Source of the DNA: Dimargaris cristalligena
Taxonomy: Eukaryota > Kickxellomycota > Dimargaritomycetes > Dimargaritales > Dimargaritaceae
Direction of reading: 5' to 3'
Assembly: GCA_027576995.1 (NCBI GenBank)
Contig: JANBQC010000030.1
Span: forward strand, 1 to 20,677
Length of the DNA stretch: 20,677 nt
Within the stretch, counting starts at the first letter, position 1. Each line of letters begins with the position of its first letter. Below the pieces are notes generated by a model. It did not search any database, had not been told where the DNA came from, and saw only the letters and a program-made list of their open reading frames with translations. Shown here in pieces: positions 11,409 to 20,451 of the stretch. The position numbers and the translations under genes were made by a program.

Positions 11409-11908
11409 AGTTAAAAGTACACCGGGAAAGAAGAGAGAGGTGCCGTGCTGTAGAGACGAAAGTAATCAGGGCCAGCGAGCGAGTACAGGGGGACGCTAAT
11501 GGGTAAAAAGGGCAGGATGCAAATGGGGGAGGTAAGGGACTAAAGAAGAGAAGGTACAAGCAATGGACACGAGGGTAAGAAACTGAAGTATATTGGTGGG
11601 GGACGAGAGGCAGAAAAGGTGGGAGAGGGAGAAGTAAAGGTGGGAGAAGGTATGATGCAAGAGTGTACACAGGAGTCACAGGGGTCAGCGAAACCACGGG
11701 TTTAAATAGAATGGGGAAGGGGGAGGCGCCCTCTCGATGTCTCTCCCCCGTTGCCAGAGCCATTCAACCTTTTCGATAAAGACTACATATGCATATGCTT
11801 GTATGCGCGTGCATACATACATCTCAGGTTCTAGCAATCTCGTTTCCTCACCGTCCTGGTTCCCCCTCCCTCCTTTATGAACCCTTGGCCCATTTTAAAG
11901 CTACTCAC

Positions 11909-12120
11909 ATATCCCGTGCCCCATACATACCGAAGACGATGCCCAACACGACATCGTTGATGAACTGGTGGGGCCTAGGAAACAACTATGCGATTAGCAC
12001 AATTACTCCGGCACAATAGAATGGGACCACGTTATTGGATACACTGGGAACGGTAAGCAAAACTGGCTTAAAAACATTGAGTTGAAGCAACACATGGTAA
12101 TAGTCGAAAATTTACCTCAT
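11909..12120 (-). other. candidate small spliced gene (two exons, 3' end unresolved)
   Basis: On the minus strand a 66-base segment (11974-11909) is bounded by a good acceptor (branch GCTAATC, then TTTCCTAG) and a GTGAGT donor; an alternative GTATGT donor follows 11931. A possible first exon, ATG-AG (12120-12116) followed by GTAAAT, joins it in frame to give MRPHQFINDVVLGIVFGM and a little more. The hydrophobic stretch could be a membrane helix of a small mitochondrial or ER protein, but no family is recognised and no convincing third exon was found before the HOG1 promoter. It may be a chance signal. Confidence 0.3.
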
Positions 12121-12174
12121 CCTGTTATTAAAGATTAGTGGAATCTCATTCCGTTTTTAGTCTATACCCTGCAG

Positions 12175-12182
12175 TGACGTCA
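12175..12182. promoter_or_regulatory. perfect CRE octamer TGACGTCA (distal)
   Basis: The palindromic binding site of ATF/CREB bZIP factors lies about 770 bases upstream of the HOG1 ATG. Fission-yeast Atf1, a target of the HOG1 homologue Sty1, binds this octamer. Use by HOG1 itself or by an unassigned gene nearby is inference. Confidence 0.55.
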
Positions 12183-12281
12183 TTATCCCAACCGCCCCCC
12201 GTAACCTCTAATGATTATTGCATGGGGGGAGGCGAGAAAAGCGGGGGAGGGCTTTCTTCTCTTCTTGGTTAGCGCATAAGC

Positions 12282-12414
12282 CAATCACCAATGATGATTA
12301 CATTAAACCATCATCACCAAGACCCACCACCACCATGAAACAAGAAGAGTGTGGTGGTGGAGTCTACCAATGCCAAAAGTTCGCCAGGCCTTACCACCCG
12401 ACTATTGGTGGTTG
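12282..12414. repeat. nested inverted repeat
   Basis: Inner arms CCACCACCAC (12324-12333) and GTGGTGGTGG (12351-12360) are perfect. With one bulged base the pairing extends through GAC (12321-12323) and GTC (12362-12364). Outer arms CACCAAT (12286-12292) and ATTGGTG (12404-12410) extend to 11 pairs with one G-T. The element spans 133 bases of non-coding DNA about 100 bases from a CRE. Confidence 0.6.
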
Positions 12415-12495
12415 ATATAGGAGTTAAACACTACTCAGTTTAGGCGAAAACTGTCAAAGTATCACATTCCAACTAGGTAGCTACAATGGTAAAGA

Positions 12496-12582
12496 CTAGT
12501 GAAATCGGGACATCCTTTTTTTGCGTATCGCCGTCTGTTGCAGTACGGGATACTTCAGCAATTCGTCGATTTTGTCCTGGGC
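12496..12582 (-). other. candidate terminal exon of an unidentified small gene
   Basis: After an acceptor-like TTTCATTAG, 29 codons on the minus strand read AQDKIDELLKYPVLQQTAIR followed by KKRMSRFH and TAG. The basic, amphipathic composition looks like the C-terminus of a real protein, and the in-frame TAG just before it means splicing is required. No upstream exon with matching phase was found at a plausible distance. The family is unknown. Confidence 0.3.
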
Positions 12583-12663
12583 CTAATGAAATGAATTACC
12601 CAATCAATTCCCCTTACCCATTCCGCCCCAATCCCCAAGCTGTGCAGTGCCCACGATTAAACA

Positions 12664-12671
12664 TGACGTCA
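12664..12671. promoter_or_regulatory. perfect CRE octamer TGACGTCA (second copy)
   Basis: A second perfect ATF/CREB octamer lies 489 bases from the first. Seven-base partial matches TACGTCA occur nearby at 12786-12792 and 13222-13228. Confidence 0.5.
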
Positions 12672-13144
12672 CCGCTGCTTCGGTCATCGTTTGGGTAACT
12701 GGCACCCTTTATCCAGCGGGGAATACACGCGGTTGCACCTTGGCCCCAGAAGGATCATCGGCCTTCGTATCTAAATAAAGGGTGCTACGTCACTCTTCGC
12801 CGAACCTTTGCCAAGCCGAGTGAACAGCTTTGCTAACCTATTGGGTGGCTTGAAAAATACCAGAATAGGTGGCGGACTCCAGCGGATCCAGAAATGGGAA
12901 TTAACCGAGCATGTTACTTTAATAAAAACAACGAATACGTATAAATGGGAAAACTTAAAAAAGATAAAAAGGACATTTAAACAATAGTTGGTATTATTTA
13001 GACAAGAAAACTTTCGAGACTCGCAATGGAGTCGCTATAATAGTATAGTGGGCATTGCAGTACATTCAACTTCTCCCCAAACCGCATTTCAACCGAGCAC
13101 CCGTAATTATGAGTAGCAGCTAAATTAAGACACCGAATACATTA

Positions 13145-13172
13145 GAAAGAGAGAGAGAAAGAGAGAGAGAGG
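13145..13172. repeat. GA-rich microsatellite
   Basis: Imperfect (GA)n with GAAA interruptions. On the minus strand it is a C/T tract about 170 bases after the RhoGAP stop codon. Confidence 0.8.
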
Positions 13173-13339
13173 AGTCGATCCCCACCCAGTAAGAGACATT
13201 AGGAGTAAGTAGAGTGGGGGGTACGTCATTAGATGGATATAACATTGGCCAGCGGCCCAGATAAACGTCGATATTATCGTGAGTAAAACAACTTTAGAGG
13301 GTTAGTTACGTAGATGATTTTCCGAATCGACCCCCACGA

Positions 13340-16325
13340 CTATATCTTATTATTGGCCTCGATTTCAATCCCCTTCCAGGCCCGAAGCAAGTTTTTAACA
13401 AAAAGTTGCTCCGACTGGGAGTTGACGACGGCCTGCTTCAGGTTATTGGAGGGGCAGCGTAGGAAGATGGGGGCAAATACCACCGCCAAGTTGGATATGT
13501 TCATCTTGGATAACCGCGAGTTTTCCGGCTGGGCAAAAACCTGGAGGAACTGAATAACGTAGTCAGCCACTCGCAGGCGGATGCCCTTGATATTGGTCAT
13601 AATCTTGAGAATCTCGTCGGGGTCCTGGGGGCTGTTGACGCAATGGTGGTAGAACTGCCCGGGGATCAGAGGGTCGTGCAGATCCCGTAGCCAAAGCTTG
13701 AATAATGAGGCGGGGATATTCGGGTCAGAGATCTCGGCGGGTGGGGTGTAGTCCCCTGTGTCAAGGCGGTGCCGCAAGCGGTTGACCTGGTCCACATCCC
13801 CCGGAATACGAAAAATACCTTCGGACTTGGGTCCATTAAGCTGGAGGATAATATCAGTCAGGAACGTAAGAATGCGGGGAATACCCAATTCCGTGTCGAC
13901 GGCTTCGGCGTTCTGCATGATGAAATCAAGGGACTCCCCAAAGATTGAGGGGCAGAAGGGGGCTTGTTTGGCGTGGCTGATTTCCCGGATAGACGGGGTC
14001 TTGGACATGGGCCCCTGGCGAATGGACTTCTGCAGTTTCATAAAGGTAAACCGGGACAGTACATCGATGCGTTGCAATTCAGAGTCGAAGTGGAGTTGTA
14101 TAAACGATTTTAAATAATCCTCAAAATGAGTCGTAGGTGGAAAGAACTGGACCACCACACAGGCCAAAAGCCAGCCCCGGAAGATGCTTTCGGGACGGGG
14201 GTTGCCGGTGAGCTGCTTACATAGCTGGACATAAATTTCGTCCCGCAGGGGGGCTGTGCCGATGGCCCGGTCGAGTAGCCACTGTATATCGGTATCGTCT
14301 GCGGCGGTGGCACTCCGGTTCCGGTCACCCATGACCCGTTGGATCACTTTGAAACATTTGAGGGCATCCCGGCGGTAGTCCTTGGCCAGTCTGATGAGGG
14401 GTTTATGCAGGGAATTGGGTGAAAAGCGGAGCATGTCTTTCAGAGGAACCTTGCGACGGAACAGACCCCGCTTATGGGTGGCGAAGTACGTCCGGGCGAA
14501 ACTGTCAATGCGGAAACGGCTGGTATCGCTCTTGAGTTCGTCGGGAACCGTGTGGCGGTAGATGGTGGGTGAGCTGCTGGTCTGTTTGCCTACTATGGGC
14601 GGAATAGACACCAACAGACTCGGCGTGGATTGGATGATTTGCGACATGCTCCGGGTGATACGGCCCTGGGAAGTCAAGAAGTAGGAGGTACGGCGGGGGT
14701 TGAGGGAGGCGGCGGATTGTTCCCAGCCAGGTGAAGTGGCATCATTATTCGTGACCTCGGAGGCCATGGTGGAGATGGATACTACACTGTCCGGCCGGAG
14801 CTCAATATTGCAGAGAGTCAAGAAGCTCTTGCGTTTCTGGGGGAAAGGTCTAGAAGCATCACTACTAGTGGGCGGACGTTGGCCGGCGGTGCGACTGAGG
14901 GTCAGAGAATCTAGGGATTTCTGGGCGCGGAGGGGGTTGGCCTTGGGGGTTTCAGAAGCGGAAGGCGGTGTAGGGAGTGGCCGGGCCGAGGGGGCCGACG
15001 CAGGTGTAGTCAGCGAGCGGGTGGGTTTTATTCGTGGGGGAGTGGTCATTGATTGGGCTATGGGACGCGGTGCAGGGGCAGGTGCAGATGCAGATGGATC
15101 GACGGCAGCGGAAAACGATTCCACGCTATTGTCAAGCCCTGAGAAGGTTGATCTAAGAATAATGTCGTACTGGGTGTTATCGCCCTGTGGTAGGGGATCT
15201 GCTGACTTGAGAGGGGCCTCGGCCACGGGACGAACCGAGATACCGTATTCGACGGGTTCATCGACTACCGAGGATGGGGAGGTATCTGATGTGGGGATTG
15301 GCGCCACCGTAGGTGATGAAGGTGGGGAGGCTGGGCTAGATTGGGTTGTGGCGGTCCGTTGTTCATCAACGGCAGAATCCACTCGTCTGTAGAGGTCTTG
15401 GACTTGGCCCGAGTGCTGTGATTCGACAGACTGGCTGGCTTCCTCTATGAGATAGAACGATGCCCGGTTGGAAAGCGCAACGGAGACTCTTTGACCAAGT
15501 ACAGTGCGCTAAAGCGGTTTTTCGGATTCCGGTATGAATCGATTCAAGGAATCAGGTGGCAAAGGATGACACCGAACAGTATGAAGTTAGTACCAAGGTG
15601 CAAATGTATGGAAATCAACCTAACATTCCGTACATGACCATATGTTCAAGAGTGTAAATATGGTGTAACAAAAACCCTGAGTGTGGAACCCAAGTGGGCC
15701 TGGGGGACTATATAAGCCAAGGCCGCAGTAACGGAGGCAGTTAACTCAGGGCACATGGAATAGCCAGGATCGCAGACTTACTTGAAGGAGGGACAGGGGG
15801 ATAATGGTTGCGTAGTCCGGTTTGTGCCACACGGTCTTAGCCGTGCTAGCGTGGTAGTAATAGGGGAGTCCATGGCGGTCGTCAAACAGCTCCCACCATT
15901 CGCCCTCGGGGTCGCGGGGTTGACTATGGTGGTGCAATTGTAATCAAAGTAGAACCATAGGCCATGCAAGAGGGTACGGATTGGTTAGTGCGAGACAGGT
16001 ATCAGGGACCGCTGGGTAAATATGCAGGTTTGACGCAAGCGCAAACCACTGTAGGTAGGACAGAGCACTTACAGTTGGGCGCCTGGGGGAAGGTCGATGT
16101 TGCATTCGCCGGTTAACTGCATGGCCGGACCAGAGGTAAGTGGGAGTGGTAATACATGGGGAACACGGAGAGAGATGGAACAGGGTTAGTCAATTCTCCC
16201 ATTGAGTCATTGGGGACGAGCGGAGACTGGGGCGTTTGACGTACCAAATTAACGAAGACGCTCTTGCTGGACTGGCCGTCGGCGATTTCGAACCAGGAGG
16301 AAGAGGAGTCGACATGGTGGGGCAT
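13340..16325 (-). CDS. ARHGAP39: WW-WW-MyTH4-RhoGAP protein (ARHGAP39/Vilse-like), four exons
   Basis: Exons on the minus strand are 16325-16245, 16116-16073, 15923-15782 and 15508-13340, giving 811 residues. WW1 (about 10-41) has the first Trp at 11 but Ile34 in place of the second (TGECNIDLPPGA). WW2 (about 50-77) is canonical, with EWWELF, YYYH and TVWHKP. Residues about 132-420 are Ser/Pro-rich and likely disordered. MyTH4 spans about 443-581 (LKDMLRFSP...EIYVQLCKQLTGN...GWLLACVVVQFFPP). RhoGAP spans about 611-801, with arginine finger Arg656 in EGIFRIPGD and NLAVVFAPIF. It should speed GTP hydrolysis on Rac/Cdc42/Rho-type GTPases. Donors are GTACGT, GTAAGT and GTAAGT; branch sites are TGACTAACC, CACTAACC and TACTAAC (15592-15586). 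The last acceptor is set at CTTTAG|CGC because this is the first AG after TACTAAC, is in phase and extends an open frame. Domain order matches animal ARHGAP39/Vilse. Confidence 0.9.
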
Positions 16326-17046
16326 TCTAGCAGCAGTTGGATGGCAGGAATTCCTTGAGCAAGGTAGAACATAGAGAGGACAAGCGTAAAGAGGAGTAGT
16401 AACCAGGATGGGTGCCGTAAGAGTGGGCGTGGCTCTTTCTATTTTTGAGAAGGCCGGGGGGGAGCTAGACGAATAGCGAAGCAGTAAGTAATTTTTTGGG
16501 GGGAGAGTGTGTGTGTGAGTAGTGGGTAAGGTTGTTCTGAAGTTGCGGGCTATATGCGTAGTTGTTGTGGGTTTAAGAGGGAGCAGTGCCCGTCAACGCC
16601 TGCTGACGGGGGTGAAGCGAGAGAGACTGGAGAGGGAAGGGGGCCCGCACTATATTACCAGAGCCTCGCACTATGGTTTCTTTGAATGGGGCTTGGTCAG
16701 GGGCCGCTTGCTCCCCCCCCCCTTCTCTAACCTGGAGCCCTATGTATTATAGGGTGGCATTTGGTAGCTAATACGCGCGTGTCACATACCACTTCCCCCG
16801 TTTTTTGGCCCTGTCGCAGTGTCTAGCCAACCCAAGCCATGCGGAGACTGGTGTACGCGTGCTTGGATCTATTCCATTTGAACCAACCCTTTTGTTTTCC
16901 TTGTTTCCATCTGCCCAGTTTATTTATTGACAGTACCTCTACCCCTTTGCCTCCTCTCGCTCGCGTTGATCCGCTGCAGTTCTTTTACACTATCCTCCTC
17001 CTCCTCCTTTATTCTTCTCTGCCTCCCATCTCCATCGGATCGCGTC
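16326..17046. promoter_or_regulatory. bidirectional promoter region between RhoGAP and SMARCC genes
   Basis: The two genes start 721 bases apart and point away from each other. The SMARCC side (about 16860-17046) is C/T-rich, typical of a leader. A perfect 7-bp inverted repeat CCCGTCA/TGACGGG with an 8-base spacer (16589-16610) is operator-like, and a C10 run lies at 16713-16722. No gene is seen in this stretch. Confidence 0.55.
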
Positions 17047-20000
17047 ATGGCCAACCTCAGCGGCCCGCCGGTCGCTACCGACCGCAGCTTCTGGTCAAGT
17101 CCCGACCTGCTTTCTCGCCTTGAGCCCATCCACGCGGCCCTGCTTCGCCAATTACCGTGGCTAACCGCTGCCGCGTCCCCTCCCCCCACCACAACCGCAT
17201 TGGCCAATCTGGCCGCCGACCTCTGGACCACCCAGGAACAGCTGCTTGGCCCCCAAGCTACCCTGGAGCACTACCGCTCATCGGGCCAACATTTGGCCTG
17301 GTCCCCCAAATTGCCCTGGGCGCCTATCTTGGACCATCTCCTGCATGCGAACCCCACATCACCAACCTTTGAGCAAGAGTCCCCTCTATTGATTGTGCTC
17401 CTGACTGCTCTGCGATTCTTACACGACAAGGGTTATGAAGTGTTTGCCCTGGGCAGTCTTTCGCCGTCCAACTACCCGGCCGCCGAACTCTACGCCCTTT
17501 TCAACTCCCTCTACTCTGCCCTCACAGCCCTGCCCCGCTTCCAGCCTCCCCGGGTGGCCTTTGCCCCGGATGTGGATCCCGCTACGCAGGACGCCCTGAT
17601 TCCGCTGGTCCAGAAGCTCAAGGGTACGGTGGTGGACCGGTCCGACAACCCCATGTACCTAATCAATTCCTCCGAAACCTCAGGGCTGGCCGATCCCCAG
17701 CACCCGCGCTTTTTCCGGCCTGTTACCCGCTTCGCTGGGCGAGTGCTTGTCCATTGGGTCACCCTCCCCGATTCCTGCGATACCTGGAAGCCCGAGTCAT
17801 CGGCTTTTGCCGTTGATAGCGTGGAACACAATCCGCCCAGCGGACCCATGTCGGTGACCAAAGAATGGGTTACCGGTAGTGCCCAGTACAACGAATGGCT
17901 GAATCCCGAAGATTTCGAGTCGACCCCTGCCGCATTAGCCTCGGGAACCAAGCGGAAATACCCCGTTCCCACCGAAGGCGATTCGGATAAGCGGCAGCGG
18001 TTAGATGTCGACCCTTCCCCAAGTGAGGCCGCCGGACACCACCCCAATTTGACCGCCTATAATCTCGACGATCCCGAGGCCAAGGCCGCGGCTCCCGGAC
18101 GGCGTACTGAATTTGAGCCCTTACCCACGGGCGATATCGCCAATATCTCCCAGACCGAATCCACATTACGCGTAGCCCACCCGGCGGCCGGTCAGCCCAG
18201 CGAAGCCGAGTTGGATAGCCAGGCCGAGACCTTGGCCGTTGTGGCCGAAAACGCCGATATGATGGATACGGAGGTGGCGGCCATCAACGAACTGGCCGAG
18301 ACTGCTCCCGGCGAGCCCACTGATGAAGCCCCTGCCGCTGCTTCGGACCGTCCCACCGCCCCCATTCCCGCCGCTCTCTCGCAGAAGGAGATTCAGGACC
18401 GCGCCCAGTCTTACTTGGCCCAGCAGACCTATGAGGTCATTATCCCCAGCTACTCGGCGTGGTTTACCATGGACGGTATCCATATTAACGAAAAGCGCGG
18501 ACTGCCTGAATTCTTCAATGGCCGCAATCGGTCCAAAACCCCGTCCGTCTACAAGGACTACCGCGACTTTATGATTAATACCTACCGACTGAACCCTACC
18601 GAATACCTCACCGTGACCGCCTGTCGCCGGAACCTGGCCGGCGATGTCTGTGCCATCATGCGGGTTCATGCTTTCCTCGAGCAGTGGGGCCTGATTAACT
18701 ACCAAGTTGATCCGGATACCCGTCCCTCCGTGGTGGGCCCTCCATTCACGGGCCACTTCCGGGTTACAGCCGATACCCCTCGTGGTCTTCAGCCATTCCT
18801 CCCGCATGTCCCGACCGCCAACGGCCGGGTCACCCCCACCTCGGCTGCCTCTACCACCGCCGCCAAACCTGTCCTTTCGCCAAATACCAACCTGACCCTG
18901 CGCAAACATGCCTACGACGGCGGGGTCTCGGCCGATAAGCCAGCCCCCGAGAGTGGATCTGCCCCCTCCGCCCGTTACCACTGTTTCACCTGTGGAGTGG
19001 ACTGTACCAAGGTGCGTTACCACTGCCTCAAGGTCAAGAAGATTGACCTTTGTAGCCCCTGCTACCTAGAGGGGCGGTTCCCCTCATCCATGTACAGCGG
19101 TGATTTCGTGAAACTGGAAGCCACCCCGCTGAAGCAGACCCAGGCCGACCGCTGGACGGACCAGGAAACCCTCCTTCTCTTGGAAGGTATCGAAATGTTC
19201 GACCACGACTGGTTCCGTATTGCCGACCACGTCGGTACCCGCACCCGGGAACAGTGTATCAGCCATTTCCTTCAGCTCCCCATCGAGGATCCATACCTGG
19301 AAACCTCCATGGCCCAGCTGGGTCCGCTCCAATACCAACATAATCTGCCCTTTAGCCAGGCCAACAACCCTGTCATGTCAGTGGTGGCCTTTTTAGCCTC
19401 CAATGTCAATCCCGGTGTAGCGGCAGCGGCGGCCCAGTCCGCCCTCAAACAGTTGGCCGAGGAGGCGGCCTCCAATAAAAAGGCCAAATCCTCCACTGAC
19501 TCTAAAGAGGCCCCGGTGGCTGGTGGTGGTGACACGGCTATGGATACGACTGCCGATGGCGAGACCAAAGAGCCGGGCCAATCCGAGACCACCTCGACCC
19601 AGCCCCCGCCAGGCGAGAAGGAGACATCCACCACGGACGGGGCGGCCCCCGGCTTCACCCAGGATGCTCTCACCCGAGCCTCGACTGCTGCGCTGGGTGC
19701 GGCGGCCAGCAAAGCCCAGGTTCTCGCCAATTACGAAGACCGGCAAATTGAAACCCTGGTGCACCAGGCCATTGAACTACAGCTCAAGAAGATGGAACTC
19801 AAAATGCGTGAGTTCGAAGACCTCGAAACCCTCGTGCGGAACCAGCAGCAGGAACTCGAAAATGAACGCCTACGTCTGGTTCAGGAACGCCTGCAGATGC
19901 GCAAGACCATGGCCGAACTGCAGGCCACCAACACCCCCCAGTCCGCAACCCCCGGCCAGAGTCCGCCGGCTGATGCCGGACAGTCCGCCCCAAAAACTAC

Positions 20001-20091
20001 CGCTAACCCGGCACCAGCTTCCGATTCCCCCGCTATCAGGCAGGAACCCCAGCCAACGGTGTCGTCAACATCGGATATGGTTACTGAATAG
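17047..20091 (+). CDS. SMARCC: SWI3/RSC8/SMARCC-family subunit of a SWI/SNF-type chromatin remodeller
   Basis: This intronless gene encodes 1014 residues. The N-terminal SMARCC module (about 12-292) shows FWSSPDLLSRLEPI, VAFAPDVD, VLVHWVTLPDSCDTW and YNEWLNPEDF. A basic nuclear-localisation candidate lies at 302-319 (TKRKYP...DKRQRL). SWIRM spans about 460-556 (IIPSYSAWF...RNLAGDVCAIMRVHAFLEQWGLINYQVDP). A ZZ-type zinc finger at about 643-690 has Cys pairs CFTCG, CTKVRYHC and CSPC. SANT spans about 701-750 (RWTDQETLLLLEGIEMFDHDWFRIADHVGTRTREQC). A helical coiled coil at about 895-958 would support dimerisation. These proteins dimerise as the scaffold of SWI/SNF and RSC complexes in the nucleus. 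ATG 17047 is preferred over the upstream in-frame TTG at 16927, because the intervening sequence is C/T-rich leader. Whether it is the Swi3 or Rsc8 paralogue cannot be told; the intact N-terminal module favours a SMARCC-like form. Confidence 0.95.
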   Translation: MANLSGPPVATDRSFWSSPDLLSRLEPIHAALLRQLPWLTAAASPPPTTTALANLAADLWTTQEQLLGPQATLEHYRSSGQHLAWSPKLPWAPILDHLLHANPTSPTFEQESPLLIVLLTALRFLHDKGYEVFALGSLSPSNYPAAELYALFNSLYSALTALPRFQPPRVAFAPDVDPATQDALIPLVQKLKGTVVDRSDNPMYLINSSETSGLADPQHPRFFRPVTRFAGRVLVHWVTLPDSCDTWKPESSAFAVDSVEHNPPSGPMSVTKEWVTGSAQYNEWLNPEDFESTPAALASGTKRKYPVPTEGDSDKRQRLDVDPSPSEAAGHHPNLTAYNLDDPEAKAAAPGRRTEFEPLPTGDIANISQTESTLRVAHPAAGQPSEAELDSQAETLAVVAENADMMDTEVAAINELAETAPGEPTDEAPAAASDRPTAPIPAALSQKEIQDRAQSYLAQQTYEVIIPSYSAWFTMDGIHINEKRGLPEFFNGRNRSKTPSVYKDYRDFMINTYRLNPTEYLTVTACRRNLAGDVCAIMRVHAFLEQWGLINYQVDPDTRPSVVGPPFTGHFRVTADTPRGLQPFLPHVPTANGRVTPTSAASTTAAKPVLSPNTNLTLRKHAYDGGVSADKPAPESGSAPSARYHCFTCGVDCTKVRYHCLKVKKIDLCSPCYLEGRFPSSMYSGDFVKLEATPLKQTQADRWTDQETLLLLEGIEMFDHDWFRIADHVGTRTREQCISHFLQLPIEDPYLETSMAQLGPLQYQHNLPFSQANNPVMSVVAFLASNVNPGVAAAAAQSALKQLAEEAASNKKAKSSTDSKEAPVAGGGDTAMDTTADGETKEPGQSETTSTQPPPGEKETSTTDGAAPGFTQDALTRASTAALGAAASKAQVLANYEDRQIETLVHQAIELQLKKMELKMREFEDLETLVRNQQQELENERLRLVQERLQMRKTMAELQATNTPQSATPGQSPPADAGQSAPKTTANPAPASDSPAIRQEPQPTVSSTSDMVTE

Positions 20092-20451
20092 AAATACCTT
20101 TTGCCCATTACTTTTTCTGGTATTTGACAGCTTTATATATAGTATTCATTTCTATTTGGCATATCCTAGTTGCTTCCCCTGTCCTTTTCAATTCGCTATT
20201 TCGCCCTATTTGACCTCTATTTCTCGTGCTTCTTAATCTGTTTTTTTTTTTTTCGTTCACTCTTATTGATAATTATTGTTAACATGTACTGTCGCGGAAT
20301 GTTTTCCGCTACTTTTTATACTTCGCTACATTGGCACTTCTAGTTTATTGTAACATGTCCCTCTGCAAATAAAACAAAGTTTGGGAATTCAGCACGGTGT
20401 AAAACCAAATGCACGGGTGGTATCGAAACTCGAGTGATTTTTGATCAATTT
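20092..20451. terminator. overlapping 3' regions of convergent genes
   Basis: The SMARCC gene and the minus-strand gene at the right edge end towards each other. A plus-strand AATAAA (20368-20373) lies about 277 bases after the SMARCC stop. A minus-strand AATAAA (plus TTTATT, 20344-20349) lies about 103 bases after the other stop. If both are used, the transcript ends overlap. A T13 run is at 20241-20253. Confidence 0.5.

Larger units (their letters stand above)
11409..13339. promoter_or_regulatory. interval between HOG1 and the RhoGAP gene (HOG1 promoter, RhoGAP 3' region, candidate exons)
   Basis: Nearest HOG1 (11409-11760) the minus strand is strongly C/T-rich, as expected for its leader and promoter, and has a TATTTAAA box on the minus strand at 11708-11701, about 295 bases before the ATG. 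Further out are two perfect CRE octamers, a nested inverted repeat, a GA repeat and two candidate exons listed separately. No complete gene could be assembled. Confidence 0.5.

Noticed and set aside
12583..12695. Minus-strand ATG frame MTEAAVTSCLIVGT... as the first exon for the orphan exon at 12582
   Set aside because: The intron would be only 35 bases and the phase does not match the protein-like frame.
14700..15392. 230-codon plus-strand frame opposite the RhoGAP low-complexity region
   Set aside because: It is a mirror of the Ser/Pro-rich linker of the real gene and has no domain.
15382..15445. RhoGAP last exon starting at GTG 15382, or at an acceptor ending TAGAG near 15443
   Set aside because: The first AG after the TACTAAC branch site (acceptor ending at 15509) is in phase and extends an open frame by 22 codons upstream of 15442, so it explains the region better.
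16927..17046. N-terminal extension of the SMARCC protein from a TTG codon
   Set aside because: It has no ATG and is leader-like C/T-rich sequence giving Ser/Leu-rich residues unlike the family; ATG 17047 is followed at once by conserved sequence.
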